From Bacteroidia bacterium (GTDB lineage: Bacteria; Bacteroidota; Bacteroidia; UBA4408), in contig JADLFI010000006.1 in NCBI GenBank assembly GCA_020845635.1, positions 1-64,000 on the forward strand: a stretch of DNA of 64,000 nt, written 5' to 3'. Below, in pieces: positions 1 to 9,620 of the stretch (position 1 is its first letter; each line of letters begins with the position of its first letter). A program made the translations under genes and the position numbers. The notes under the pieces were generated by a model, which worked only from the letters and a program-made list of their open reading frames with translations, was not told where the DNA came from and made no database searches.

Positions 1-505
1 GGTGTTTATTGGTTTTTGTTCTTTTTCTTTTTTCTTGATAAAAAAGAAACAAAAAATCAAGACTGCTGAAAAATAGCTTAAAATCTACCTGAATTTTTTT
101 TCATCGTAACCCAAGTCGCTTCGCTTAGGATTACTTACCTAAAGCCCCGCACAAAAAATTCACTTGATTTTTTGCGCTATTTTTCAAAGGTCATTTTAAA
201 GTTGGTTTTCAATTATTAATTTGTTTTTAAAGAGGGTGTTTATTGGTTTTGTTCTTTTTCTTTTTTCTTGATAAAAAAGAAACAAAAAATCAAGACTGCT
301 GAAAAATAGCTTAAAATCTACTTGAATTTTTTTTTCATCGTAACCCAAGTCGCTTCGCTTAGGATTACTTACCTAAAGCCCCGCACAAAAAATTCACTTG
401 ATTTTTTACTCTATTTTTCAAAGGTCATTTTATTTTGGTTTTCAATTATTGTTTTTGTTTGTAAAGTGGGTGTTTATTGGTTTTTGTTCTTTTTCTTTTT
501 TCTTT
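1..505. repeat. Tandem 234-bp non-coding repeat, about 2.15 copies
   Basis: Two near-identical 234-bp units (1-234 and 235-468) are followed by a partial third copy (469 to about 505) that ends where the sequence diverges. Each unit starts GGTGTTTATTGG, runs through a T-rich tract and contains a module beginning TCGTAACCCAAGTCGC. Within each unit, CAAAAAATCAAG (50-61 in copy 1) has a reverse-complement partner at 163-174, and TGAAAAATAGC (67-77) has one at 176-186. A shorter local hairpin is also possible around 152-174. The array may extend left of the window. No credible protein is encoded here; the open frame at 322-582 merely runs through the repeat. Confidence 0.85.
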
Positions 506-599
506 ATGAAATTTGTTTCGGGAAATTATATTTAGTATTTATAGATATTCGTGATGATGGCATTAATAAAAATTTAGAATAAGCTATAATATTCTTTAC

Positions 600-607
600 T
601 ACCTTTG
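600..607 (+). promoter_or_regulatory. -7 promoter element of the TonB-dependent receptor gene
   Basis: TACCTTTG is a perfect match to the Bacteroidota -7 consensus TAnnTTTG. Only six bases separate it from the ATG at 614, so the transcript would be leaderless or nearly so. No TTG -33 element is visible at the usual spacing. Confidence 0.5.
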
Positions 608-613
608 TAGTTT

Positions 614-2968
614 ATGGCTTTCAGAAACTTAATTTTATTATTATTATTCGTTTCGCTACAAAGCATAGCACAAAACAAATATACCTTAAGCGGCTATGTA
701 AAAGATGCAGAAACAGGAGAAGACCTGATTGGCGCTGCCGTAATTATTAAGGAAAATAACAGTAGCACCGCCACCAATGTGTATGGGTTTTATTCCATAA
801 CCTTAGCACCGGGCCAATATACCTTGCAGTTTAGCAGTTTGGGTTATCAAACTTATGTGCAACCCATTAATTTGAATAAAGATATGAGCCTGCAGGTTAA
901 GTTGCAAACCAAAAGTCAGGAGTTGAAAGCGGTAGAAATAAGCTCTGAAAAATCTGATGCCAATGTTAAGGACATACAAATGAGTGTTGCCAAGCTTGAA
1001 ATAAAAACGATTCAAAAGATACCGGCATTTTTGGGCGAAATAGATTTGGTAAAAGTTGTTCAGTTGCTGCCGGGAGTTACCACCGTAGGCGAAGGAGCCA
1101 CAGGCTTTAATGTTCGTGGCGGTAGTATTGACCAAAATATGGTACTGATGGACGAAGCCCCGGTATATAATGCATCGCATTTGTTTGGCTTTTTCTCGGT
1201 ATTTAACCCCGATGCGGTAAAAGATGTGAAACTATACAAGGGCGGTATTCCTGCACAATATGGAGGCCGCTTGTCCTCTATATTAGATGTTCGGCTAAAA
1301 GACGGCAATAATCAAAGCTATCATGCCGATGGCGGAGTGGGCTTACTGTTTAGCCGTTTGAGTGTTGAAGGGCCTTTGGTAAAAGATAAATCGTCATTTA
1401 TAGTAGCTGCCCGAAGGAGTTATTTTGATATTTTTTTTCCTTTTGCGCGCAACAAAAATATAAGGCAGGCACAAGCTTATTTTTATGACTTAACCGTAAA
1501 AATGAATTATAGCTTGAACCCTAATAACAGAATTTATTTATCAGGCTATTTTGGTCGTGATGCCTTTGGTGTTGGCAAACCACGCTTTGGTTTTGATTTT
1601 GGGAATGCTACCGGAACCTTTAGGTGGAATCATATTTATAACAGCCGCTTGTTTAGCAATGTATCTTTAATTTACAGCAATTACGATTATTTAATAGGAG
1701 TAGGCGATGATTATGATGGCTTTAACTGGCAATCAAGGATTATTAATTATAGTATTAAACCCGAGTTTACCTACTATCATAACCCGAAAAATACTATAGT
1801 TTTTGGAGGAACATCAACTTTTTACGATTTTGATCCCGGAAGACTTAAATTCTATAGTAAGGGCGAGAAACGCGAAATGGGCGACAAGTCGAAATATACT
1901 ATTGAGAATGCTTTATATGCCGGCAATGAGCAAAGAATAAACGGACGTGTTTCTATACAGTATGGCTTACGTTACACTAATTTTAACTATATAGGGAAAG
2001 GCACCGCCTATTATTTTAAAAGTGCTGAGCCAAACATACGCAAAGATACCATAGGGCATCAAGATTTTGATTCATTTGAGTTAATAAAGTCATACCATCA
2101 GCTAGAGCCACGCTTTAGTTTTAAGTTTGAAATCAGCGATCAATCATCTATTAAAGCCGGATATAACCGTACAACTCAGAACTTACATTTAATATCTAAT
2201 ACTGCCGCCAGTACGCCTTTAGATGTATGGGTTCCCAGTACCAATAACATTAAACCACAACTCAGCGATCAGGTAGCTTTGGGTTATTTCAGAAATTTTA
2301 CAGAAAATAATACCTACGAAACTTCGTTGGAGGTTTACTATAAAAATATGCAAAACCAAATTGATTATATTGACGGGGCAGAGCTGCTCTTGAATAAACT
2401 TTTGGAAGGAGAGTTGATGAATGGTATAGGCCGGGCTTACGGTATGGAACTGTTTTTAAAGAAAGCCAAAGGCAATTTCAACGGGTGGATAAGCTATACC
2501 CTTGCCCGCTCAGAACGAAAGGTAAAAGGGATTAATAATGATGAGTGGTATCCCAACCGATTTGATAGAGCGCATAATTTGAATCTAGTAGCCATGTACA
2601 CCCTGAATGAGAAAATAGAGTTTGGAGGCACCTTCATATTCAGCACCGGTACACCAACCACATTTCCAACCAATCGCATAGAGTTTCAAGGCTATGTTAT
2701 TCCGCATAATGTTTACGGAAGCCGCAATAATACACGTATTCCGGTATATCACCGATTAGATGTTTCGGCAACCATACATCTTAAAGACAAGTGGCAAGGT
2801 AAGTATAAGCACAATATTGTGCTTTCGGCATATAATGTGTATGCTCGTAAAAACCCGTTCAGCATTTACTTTAGAGGAAATCCTTCCAATCCAACTATTA
2901 CTGAAGCAATACAGTTTTCGGTTATTGGAAATATAGTTCCGTCCATTGCTTATAATTTTAAATTTTAG
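614..2968 (+). CDS. TonB-dependent outer-membrane receptor with carboxypeptidase-regulatory-like N-terminal domain
   Basis: A 784-residue outer-membrane active transporter, presumably for uptake of an organic ligand or metal complex energised by TonB-ExbBD. Residues 1-19 form a signal peptide ending SIAQ. Residues about 23-110 form a carboxypeptidase-regulatory-like beta-sandwich (GEDLIGAAVIIKENN, YTLQFSSLGYQT). A plug domain follows at about 125-235 (VVQLLPGVTTVGEGATGFNV, then RGGS and QYGGRLSSILDVRL), then a beta-barrel ending in the aromatic-rich YNFKF typical of barrel insertion. The gene lies five bases upstream of a DUF4249 lipoprotein, a common Bacteroidota pairing that suggests a two-component outer-membrane uptake complex. 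The substrate cannot be read from the sequence. The start follows a -7 element almost directly. Confidence 0.92.
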   Translation: MAFRNLILLLLFVSLQSIAQNKYTLSGYVKDAETGEDLIGAAVIIKENNSSTATNVYGFYSITLAPGQYTLQFSSLGYQTYVQPINLNKDMSLQVKLQTKSQELKAVEISSEKSDANVKDIQMSVAKLEIKTIQKIPAFLGEIDLVKVVQLLPGVTTVGEGATGFNVRGGSIDQNMVLMDEAPVYNASHLFGFFSVFNPDAVKDVKLYKGGIPAQYGGRLSSILDVRLKDGNNQSYHADGGVGLLFSRLSVEGPLVKDKSSFIVAARRSYFDIFFPFARNKNIRQAQAYFYDLTVKMNYSLNPNNRIYLSGYFGRDAFGVGKPRFGFDFGNATGTFRWNHIYNSRLFSNVSLIYSNYDYLIGVGDDYDGFNWQSRIINYSIKPEFTYYHNPKNTIVFGGTSTFYDFDPGRLKFYSKGEKREMGDKSKYTIENALYAGNEQRINGRVSIQYGLRYTNFNYIGKGTAYYFKSAEPNIRKDTIGHQDFDSFELIKSYHQLEPRFSFKFEISDQSSIKAGYNRTTQNLHLISNTAASTPLDVWVPSTNNIKPQLSDQVALGYFRNFTENNTYETSLEVYYKNMQNQIDYIDGAELLLNKLLEGELMNGIGRAYGMELFLKKAKGNFNGWISYTLARSERKVKGINNDEWYPNRFDRAHNLNLVAMYTLNEKIEFGGTFIFSTGTPTTFPTNRIEFQGYVIPHNVYGSRNNTRIPVYHRLDVSATIHLKDKWQGKYKHNIVLSAYNVYARKNPFSIYFRGNPSNPTITEAIQFSVIGNIVPSIAYNFKF

Positions 2969-2973
2969 AGTGC

Positions 2974-3930
2974 ATGAAAAAAGCAGTGTTTTCTTTTGTT
3001 TCTTTAATTATGTTAGCCATGTTGCTGAGTGCTTGCGAAGACCGTATAGACTTGAGTTTGGAAGAAGGAGAGTCACAGTTAACAGTAGATGGTTTTATTA
3101 CTTTTTATTTAGACAGTGAAGCCTTAAACAGTGGTATAGAGAAGCAAATGATAAAGTTACGTAAAACCAGCGGATATTTTAATAATGCACCGGCACCGCC
3201 CGCATTAGGAGCTACCGTGCAAGTTACCGATGCTTTAGGGCGCACTTTTAATTTTATCGATATCCATAATACCGGCAATTACGAATATAGCGGACCTTTT
3301 GAAATAAGCCTTACCAATCCCCCTATGGGTTTTCCGGGTAATTTCTATAAATTATATATTAAATATAATGGTGAGGAGTATAATGCTATGGCCTATATGG
3401 ATTCGGTTCCTAAAATAGACAGTTTGAAATTTGTGCATAGAGATGCTGCCATACTTGGCTCCGATACTTTAAAAGCAGGCTATATTATTGAACAAATTTT
3501 TACCCGCCAATCTGACGGAAGTTTAACACCCACTAAAGATATAAAAGGCGAGGGGACATGTTACTGGTTTAAGACCTTTAAAAATGATGTTTTTTACAAT
3601 AATCCTTTTGATATGAATTTGGCTTATGATGCATCATACGGGCCCGGCAGCGATCATGTGGCTTTTATCCCAATGGTGGTATATGCCTTAAATCCGGAGA
3701 GGTTTAATAAAGGCGACAAAGTAAGAATAGAGTGTTGGTCAATAGGTTTGCCAAGTTATTATTTCCTGAATATGGCTCGTTTACAAATGACTAATGAAGG
3801 GATGTTTGCTAGTCCTGCTTCTAATGTTCCAACTAATATTGTCAATGCTGATAAAGATTCTAAAGCTAAGGCCGTAGGCTGGTTTGGGGCTGCTTCTATA
3901 TCACGAATTACGCAAGAGGTAAAAGAGTAG
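2974..3930 (+). CDS. DUF4249 family outer-membrane lipoprotein
   Basis: A 318-residue lipoprotein. The N-terminal hydrophobic stretch ends in a lipobox LLSAC (Cys about residue 21), so the mature protein is lipid-anchored. The rest matches the DUF4249 pattern: an N-terminal beta-sandwich (LTVDGFITFYLDSE) with a segment describing an ornamented strand (GATVQVTDALGRTFNF), then a longer C-terminal part. Proteins of this family are encoded next to TonB-dependent receptors, as here with a five-base gap, and probably act as the surface-exposed partner of the receptor. The molecular function of DUF4249 is not established. Family assignment is from pattern recognition. Confidence 0.8.
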   Translation: MKKAVFSFVSLIMLAMLLSACEDRIDLSLEEGESQLTVDGFITFYLDSEALNSGIEKQMIKLRKTSGYFNNAPAPPALGATVQVTDALGRTFNFIDIHNTGNYEYSGPFEISLTNPPMGFPGNFYKLYIKYNGEEYNAMAYMDSVPKIDSLKFVHRDAAILGSDTLKAGYIIEQIFTRQSDGSLTPTKDIKGEGTCYWFKTFKNDVFYNNPFDMNLAYDASYGPGSDHVAFIPMVVYALNPERFNKGDKVRIECWSIGLPSYYFLNMARLQMTNEGMFASPASNVPTNIVNADKDSKAKAVGWFGAASISRITQEVKE

Positions 3931-4240
3931 GTTTTAAACTGCTGTGCCACAAAGCGTGACCTTATTGATGGCAAAATTTTTTTTACTGAACTTATTGCCT
4001 ATAAAAAATGTTTTTTTAGCCAAAGGCCGTTGGGGCTTTATATTGATTCAGCGTAGAAAAAATGCTTGCTCACAAAATAGAAATATGAAATTATTTGAGG
4101 CGAGGAGCGAAGCGTAATTTTATCCAAACACTTAAATATAAAGATAATTCTTAAATGTTTATAGGGCTTTGGTACCGTATAATGTTAAAAAAAAATGATA
4201 TAAAAGCTTGTAATGATAACTCTAAAAATGCATTTTAGCT
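3931..4240. other. Intergenic region upstream of mutS, no gene seen
   Basis: About 310 bases without a convincing open frame on either strand. It holds a GAGGCGAGGAGCGAAGCG stretch at about 4097-4114 that resembles the GC-richer islands of intergenic repeats in this phylum and faintly recalls the CGCTTCGCTT motif of the repeats at 1-505. No clear terminator for the upstream receptor operon was found. Confidence 0.5.
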
Positions 4241-4248
4241 TACCTTTG
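4241..4248 (+). promoter_or_regulatory. -7 promoter element of mutS
   Basis: TACCTTTG matches TAnnTTTG exactly and lies seven bases before ATG 4256. The in-frame GTG at 4250 lies immediately after the element and so is probably at or before the transcription start. This supports ATG 4256 as the translated start on a nearly leaderless mRNA. Confidence 0.5.
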
Positions 4249-4255
4249 AGTGTTC

Positions 4256-6910
4256 ATGGCAAAGCAAAAAGAGAAAATAGTTAATGGAGTAGTGGAAACC
4301 CCTTTAATGAAACAATATAACAGTATTAAGGCCAAGTATCCTGATGCGCTGTTGCTGTTTCGGGTGGGCGATTTTTACGAAACTTTTGGAGAAGATGCCG
4401 TAAAAGCCTCCTCCATTTTGGGTATTGTGCTTACTAAGCGGGCTAATGGGGCTGCTTCGTTTATTGATTTAGCCGGATTCCCTCATCACTCGCTCGATGC
4501 TTATTTGCCCAAGCTGGTACGTGCCGGTCATCGTGTAGCTATTTGCGATCAGTTGGAAGATCCAAAGATGACTAAAACCATTGTAAAGAGAGGCGTTACA
4601 GAGTTAGTTACTCCGGGAGTATCATACAATGATAAGGTGTTGGATCATAGCAGCAACAACTTTTTAGCTGCCCTGTTTCTGCAAAATAATAAGGCAGGGA
4701 TGGCTTTTCTAGATATATCAACAGGCGAATTTCTTATTGCTGAAGGCTCTTTAGACTATGCCGAAAAATTATTGCAAAGCTTTAAGCCCGGTGAAGTGCT
4801 GTATCAAAAAAGTATGCGAAAAGAATTTACCGAGAAATTCGGTCCCGATTTTTATTCTTTTGCGCTTGACGAATGGGTTTTTACCATTGATTATGCGCAA
4901 GACATATTATTAAAACATTTTGATATTGCATCGCTGAAAGGCTTTGGCGTGGAAGGCTTGCATACTGCTATTATTGCTGCCGGTGCAGCCATACACTATT
5001 TGGCCGAAACCCAACACGATAAAGTTAGGCATATTAATAAAATTACTCGTATTGATGAAGAGCATTATGTATGGCTCGACCAGTTTACGATTAGAAATTT
5101 AGAACTATTTCATACTACCGGAACAGCCGATAATCGCAAAGCAAAAACCTTAATAGAGGTAATAGATTATACCGTGTCGCCTATGGGAGCACGTTTGCTA
5201 AAACGCTGGTTGGCTATGCCGCTAAAAGATTTACAACCCATACGTGAACGATTAGAACTGGTATCATATTTTATGCATCATACCGAGCTGTCGGCAGCCA
5301 TGCATTCTTCTATCAAATCCATGGGAGATATAGAAAGATTGATTGCAAAGGTGGCAGTAAACCGCATATTGCCTCGCGAAATGGTTCAGTTGAAGAATGC
5401 TTTGTTTGAGATAAAAAACCTGAAAGAACTATGCTTGCAAAGCAGTTGTTTGCCTTTACAGAAAATAGCCGAGCAACTTAATCCTTGTACTATTATTGCC
5501 CAGCGTATTGACAAGGAAATTAATCACCAACCGCCCACCTTAATTAATAAAGGAGATATTATTAATAGCGGAGTTGACGAGCAATTAGATGAGCTAAGAA
5601 CATTTGCCTTTAAAGGCAAAGATTATTTGTCAAAACTTCAACAAAAGGAAGCCGAAGCCACCGGAATTCCATCTTTAAAAATAGCTTTCAATAATGTTTT
5701 CGGTTATTATTTGGAGGTAACCAATACACATAAAAATAAAGTTCCCGAACACTGGGTAAGAAAACAAACTTTAACCAATGCCGAGCGTTATATAACCCCC
5801 GAACTAAAAGAATATGAGGAAAAAATTTTGGGTGCCGAAGAAAAAATATTAGCTATAGAAACCAAGCTGTACAATGATTTGGTGCTTAGTTTAATGGATT
5901 ATATTCAGCCTGTACAATTAAATGCTTCTTTAATAGCTCGTATTGATTGCCTGCTGGGCTTTATGCAATGCGCACTTGAAAACAATTACGTGAAGCCCGA
6001 AATTAACGACAGCTATGTGCTGAGTATTAGCGAGGGGCGTCATCCGGTAATTGAGAAATTGATGAAACCCGGTGAAAGCTATGTGAGTAATGATATTTAT
6101 TTAGATAATGAAGTGCAGCAAATCATGATTATTACCGGTCCCAATATGTCGGGAAAATCGGCTGTACTACGCCAAACGGCACTTATTGTTATGATGGCAC
6201 AAATGGGAAGTTACGTGCCCGCCAAACATGCTCAAATAGGAATTATAGATAAAATATTTACACGAGTAGGGGCTTCTGATAACATATCTTCGGGCGAAAG
6301 TACTTTTATGGTTGAGATGAATGAAACAGCCAGTATTTTGAATAACCTATCGGCACGCAGCTTAGTATTGTTAGACGAAATAGGGCGCGGCACAAGTACT
6401 TATGATGGTATTTCTATTGCACAAAGCATTGCAGAGTATATACACGATCATAAACAAGGGCGAGCTAAAACCCTGTTTGCCACTCACTATCACGAGCTTA
6501 ATGATTTGGCAGAACATTTTAAAAGAATAAAAAACTTTAATGTTGCCGTTAAAGAATTAGATAATAAGGTATTGTTTTTGCGGAAACTTGTTCCCGGAGG
6601 CAGTGAGCACAGCTTTGGTATTTATGTAGCCCGCATGGCCGGCATGCCACGCAAAATAACCGATAGAGCAAATGAAATATTGCAACATTTAGAAAGCTTA
6701 CATAAGCCAAATAATGCCGAAAAAAGGAATCAATTACCTGCCGGTAAAAGCCCTTCATCGGGAGAGTATCAGTTAAGTTTTTTTCAATTAGACGACCCCG
6801 TATTAAGTGAAATTAAGGAAGAATTACTAAAAACCGACATCAATACTTTAACTCCTGTGGAAGCCTTGATGAAACTTAATGAAATTAAAAAAATGGTTGG
6901 AGGTAAGTAA
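4256..6910 (+). CDS. mutS: DNA mismatch repair protein MutS
   Basis: An 884-residue mismatch-recognition ATPase that starts methyl-independent repair with MutL. The N-terminal mismatch-binding domain carries the signature Phe-X-Glu in VGDFYETFG (about residues 35-43), which stacks on the mispair. The connector, lever and clamp domains follow. The C-terminal ABC-type ATPase has Walker A GPNMSGKS (about residue 627), a signature-like [13 protein letters not shown] and Walker [17 protein letters not shown], then the FATHYHEL switch. A GTG six bases upstream is an alternative start, but ATG 4256 fits the promoter better. It converges with kdsB 26 bases away. Length and motifs fit MutS1 rather than MutS2. 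Confidence 0.97.
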   Translation: MAKQKEKIVNGVVETPLMKQYNSIKAKYPDALLLFRVGDFYETFGEDAVKASSILGIVLTKRANGAASFIDLAGFPHHSLDAYLPKLVRAGHRVAICDQLEDPKMTKTIVKRGVTELVTPGVSYNDKVLDHSSNNFLAALFLQNNKAGMAFLDISTGEFLIAEGSLDYAEKLLQSFKPGEVLYQKSMRKEFTEKFGPDFYSFALDEWVFTIDYAQDILLKHFDIASLKGFGVEGLHTAIIAAGAAIHYLAETQHDKVRHINKITRIDEEHYVWLDQFTIRNLELFHTTGTADNRKAKTLIEVIDYTVSPMGARLLKRWLAMPLKDLQPIRERLELVSYFMHHTELSAAMHSSIKSMGDIERLIAKVAVNRILPREMVQLKNALFEIKNLKELCLQSSCLPLQKIAEQLNPCTIIAQRIDKEINHQPPTLINKGDIINSGVDEQLDELRTFAFKGKDYLSKLQQKEAEATGIPSLKIAFNNVFGYYLEVTNTHKNKVPEHWVRKQTLTNAERYITPELKEYEEKILGAEEKILAIETKLYNDLVLSLMDYIQPVQLNASLIARIDCLLGFMQCALENNYVKPEINDSYVLSISEGRHPVIEKLMKPGESYVSNDIYLDNEVQQIMIITGPNMSGKSAVLRQTALIVMMAQMGSYVPAKHAQIGIIDKIFTRVGASDNISSGESTFMVEMNETASILNNLSARSLVLLDEIGRGTSTYDGISIAQSIAEYIHDHKQGRAKTLFATHYHELNDLAEHFKRIKNFNVAVKELDNKVLFLRKLVPGGSEHSFGIYVARMAGMPRKITDRANEILQHLESLHKPNNAEKRNQLPAGKSPSSGEYQLSFFQLDDPVLSEIKEELLKTDINTLTPVEALMKLNEIKKMVGGK

Positions 6911-6936
6911 TACTTATTAATTTGCCAATAAAAACA

Positions 6937-7704
6937 TTATTCTTCAACATCTGTGGTATTGTTTTCAAGCCATTGAATGGCTTGTGCCAGGTCGGCAGGG
7001 GTGTCAATAGCAATAGTTTGCAAAGAGGTTTGAACGGTTTTTATAGGGTATCCGTTTTCAATCCAACGCAGTTGCTCCAACGACTCGGCTTGCTCTAAGA
7101 AAGAGGGCTTGAGAGAAGCTATTTCACGAAGTGTTTTTACACGATAGGCATAAATACCTATGTGCTTATAATATTGCTTTTGAGAAAGTATTTGTTGTGC
7201 TTTTTCGGCATTGGCAAAAGGAATGATACTACGACTAAAATAAATGGCATTTTGGTCTTTATTGATAACTACTTTAGGAATAGTTACATTTTGTAATTCG
7301 TGCAGCTCATTAATGGATTTTATTAATGTGGCAATATGGGTATGAATATCTTCAAAGCATGAGCATAGTAATTGTATTTGCTCAGGATGAATAAATGGTT
7401 CATCGCCCTGTATATTTATTATTACATCTTCAGGCCGAAGGTTCAGCAATGAAGCCGACTCGTTGCATCGGTCGGTACCACTGCCATGAGAGGCAGAAGT
7501 AAGCAAACACTTTCCGCCAAAATCAACCACATGCTTAAATATACTATCATTATCTGTAGCCACATATAAATCATTAAGGCCGGCTTTTGCAGCTCTTAGG
7601 TAAACCCTTTGTATCATTGATTTTCCTTTAATATCGGCCAAAGGCTTACCGGGGAATCTTGTTGAAGCGTAACGTGCAGGAATTATTCCAATAAAATGGG
7701 GCAT
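6937..7704 (-). CDS. kdsB: 3-deoxy-manno-octulosonate cytidylyltransferase
   Basis: A 255-residue cytoplasmic enzyme that activates Kdo to CMP-Kdo for lipopolysaccharide inner-core synthesis. The N-terminus IGIIPARYASTRFPGKPL holds the nucleotide-binding loop and Lys of the family. The central INIQGDEPFI gives the metal- and CTP-binding aspartate, and the C-terminal segment AESLEQLRWIENGYPI is characteristic of KdsB. Its presence with lpxK at 27497 shows a normal Gram-negative outer membrane. It is transcribed from its own promoter at 7729-7759 and converges on mutS. Confidence 0.96.
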   Translation of the reverse strand: MPHFIGIIPARYASTRFPGKPLADIKGKSMIQRVYLRAAKAGLNDLYVATDNDSIFKHVVDFGGKCLLTSASHGSGTDRCNESASLLNLRPEDVIINIQGDEPFIHPEQIQLLCSCFEDIHTHIATLIKSINELHELQNVTIPKVVINKDQNAIYFSRSIIPFANAEKAQQILSQKQYYKHIGIYAYRVKTLREIASLKPSFLEQAESLEQLRWIENGYPIKTVQTSLQTIAIDTPADLAQAIQWLENNTTDVEE

Positions 7705-7728
7705 ATTGTTTTTAATACATATTATTTA

Positions 7729-7759
7729 CAAAAGTAAATTAAAATTACGGCTATTTCAA
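7729..7759 (-). promoter_or_regulatory. kdsB promoter (TTG-N20-TACTTTTG)
   Basis: On the minus strand a -33 TTG (7757-7759) is separated by 20 bases from a perfect -7 element TACTTTTG (7729-7736). The -7 element ends 24 bases before the kdsB ATG at 7704. Both elements and the spacing fit the Bacteroidota housekeeping sigma factor pattern. Confidence 0.65.
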
Positions 7760-8397
7760 CCATTAATTAAATATACTTCAATTTACGTTTAGCCTTCATA
7801 CATTTACGGTTAAGGAGGTAAAATCATGTTTTTAGGAGCATTATTTTATTGAAAAAAACAAAAATGAGATACTATACATCCTGTATTTTTGTAAGATACG
7901 GAAACAATCATAAAGCCAACAAAAATATTCATTCGATTTTAATACATTTGTTCAGCATTTGAGGCAGGTAAAAAAACAATAATTAGGTAGAAAAATATTT
8001 GCTGAAATGCTCAAAACGTAAATTAGGTTGTTATTTTACCCTTTGTTTGAGTATTCTGAATTTTTTTGAATGATGCCGGACGAGTAATGCAAATAACCGA
8101 AAAGAAACACCAATACAGAATGAAAATGAGAAATACTGATATAAACGAAAAGATGTTGCAAATGAAAATGGGTTTAACTTTAACCTTTGCGAATGGAAAA
8201 GCTGCTTTGTTGGCCGTATTAGCACAGTTTTTTGATACTTGTAGTAAGTGCTTGCGGTTTTTATTAGAAGGAGCAGAGCTTTCGGGTCTTGAAGCTTTAC
8301 CTGTTCAGTCCGGGAGCCAACAAGAAAAAATATGGAAGAATGACTGCCATGTCAAGAGAGTTTATGTTGTTATTTAATATCCAATTCTACTGCTTAG
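7760..8397. other. Gene-poor region between kdsB and recF
   Basis: About 640 bases with no recognisable gene. A strong AAGGAGG (7812-7818) precedes an eight-residue open frame at 7826-7852 that stops at once. A 103-codon frame beginning with TTG at 8066 ends 20 bases before recF but has a low-complexity Lys/Met-rich start and no recognisable domain, so it is not called as a gene. No TAnnTTTG element was seen directly before recF. Confidence 0.5.
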
Positions 8398-9522
8398 ATG
8401 ATTTTACAGAAGATTCATTTGTTGGGATTTAAAAACTACGAACAAGCAGAAGTAGTTTTTTCAGAGAAATTTAATTGTTTCACGGGTAATAACGGAATGG
8501 GTAAAACAAATATGCTTGATGCCATTTATTATCTGTCGTTTTGCAAAAGTTATTACAACCAAATTGACAGTCAGAATATCAAAAAAGATGCTCCGTTTTT
8601 TATGATACAAGGCTATTACCTTACAGATAGCAAGGAAGAAATAAATGTATATTGCGGATTAAAACGAGGCGAAAAAAAGCAATTTAAACTGAATAAAAAA
8701 GAGTATCAACGATTGAGCGATCACATAGGATTAATACCTTTGGTAATGATAGCCCCCGAAGATGTTGAATTAATATTAGGAGGGAGTGAAATACGCAGAA
8801 AATTTGTTGATGGGGTAATAGCTCAATACAACAAAAGTTACTTAGAGCAATTAATAAAATACAATAAGGTATTAACACAGCGCAATGCATTACTCAAGAC
8901 CTTTCACGAGAAGGGAAATTTTGATATTACCGCCCTTGAAATATATGATGAGCAGCTTAGCAGAAGCGGTGATTACATTGCCGTACAACGACAGCAGTTT
9001 TTCGAAAAATTTAACCCTATTTTTGAGTCGGTTTATGAAAAAATAAGCGGACAGCGAGAGCAAGTAAGCATAGTGTTGCAAAGCAGCAGCGATGGCGAAA
9101 AAATGGAACAGGTTTTAACCCGTAATTTAGAAAAAGACAAAGTAATGTTATACACCACTGCCGGTATTCATAAAGACGATTTAGGATTTGAAATGAATGG
9201 GAATAGTGTAAAAAAGATGGCATCGCAAGGACAGCAAAAATCTTTCTTAATGGCGCTTAAACTGGCTCAATATTGCTTTATAGCCAATACTACCGGCACT
9301 AAGCCTTTATTGCTCCTTGACGATGTTTATGACCGATTAGATGAATTGCGTTTGAATAATATTATGCAATATATTAGTCAGCCCGATTTTGGTCAAGTAT
9401 TTATTACCGATACGCATCCACAAAGAATCATACCTGCCATTGAATCAACAAAGCAGGAGGTTTGTTTTTTTTCTATTGAGCAAGGTATCATTAAAGGGTT
9501 TAATAATATAGAAACCTTGTAG
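8398..9522 (+). CDS. recF: DNA replication and repair protein RecF
   Basis: A 374-residue SMC-like ATPase that helps RecOR load RecA at gapped DNA. The N-terminus LQKIHLLGFKNYEQ is typical, followed by Walker A TGNNGMGKTNMLDA (about residues 30-43) and YYLSFCKSY. The C-terminal half contains the RecF signature TAGIHKDDLGFEMNG, the ABC signature-like SQGQQKSFLMALKLAQ and Walker B LLLLDDVYDRLD. The length is normal. In many Bacteroidota recF is followed by a small DUF721 gene; here the next gene is rpe, so that arrangement is absent. Confidence 0.95.
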   Translation: MILQKIHLLGFKNYEQAEVVFSEKFNCFTGNNGMGKTNMLDAIYYLSFCKSYYNQIDSQNIKKDAPFFMIQGYYLTDSKEEINVYCGLKRGEKKQFKLNKKEYQRLSDHIGLIPLVMIAPEDVELILGGSEIRRKFVDGVIAQYNKSYLEQLIKYNKVLTQRNALLKTFHEKGNFDITALEIYDEQLSRSGDYIAVQRQQFFEKFNPIFESVYEKISGQREQVSIVLQSSSDGEKMEQVLTRNLEKDKVMLYTTAGIHKDDLGFEMNGNSVKKMASQGQQKSFLMALKLAQYCFIANTTGTKPLLLLDDVYDRLDELRLNNIMQYISQPDFGQVFITDTHPQRIIPAIESTKQEVCFFSIEQGIIKGFNNIETL

Positions 9523-9593
9523 TAGATTAGTATTTAAACTGCGCGTAAAACAAAAATTTGCAATTTCATCAAGGTAAGCATCCTGTTTTTATG

Positions 9594-9601
9594 TATATTT
9601 G
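9594..9601 (+). promoter_or_regulatory. -7 promoter element of rpe
   Basis: TATATTTG matches TAnnTTTG exactly and ends 19 bases before the rpe ATG at 9621. A -33 TTG at the right spacing was not found. Confidence 0.45.
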
Positions 9602-9620
9602 AACTTAAAATCATTGTAGA

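Noticed and set aside
1-505. CRISPR array
   Set aside because: The repeat unit is 234 bases long without short repeats and spacers, and no cas gene is present.
322-582. 86-codon open frame in the repeat region
   Set aside because: It lies across the tandem repeats and reads low-complexity Phe/Val/Tyr-rich sequence without family resemblance.
8066-8377. 103-codon open frame before recF starting at TTG
   Set aside because: No recognisable domain, Lys/Met-rich start, no promoter element; an opposite-strand frame of similar quality overlaps it. It may still be a small lineage-specific gene.
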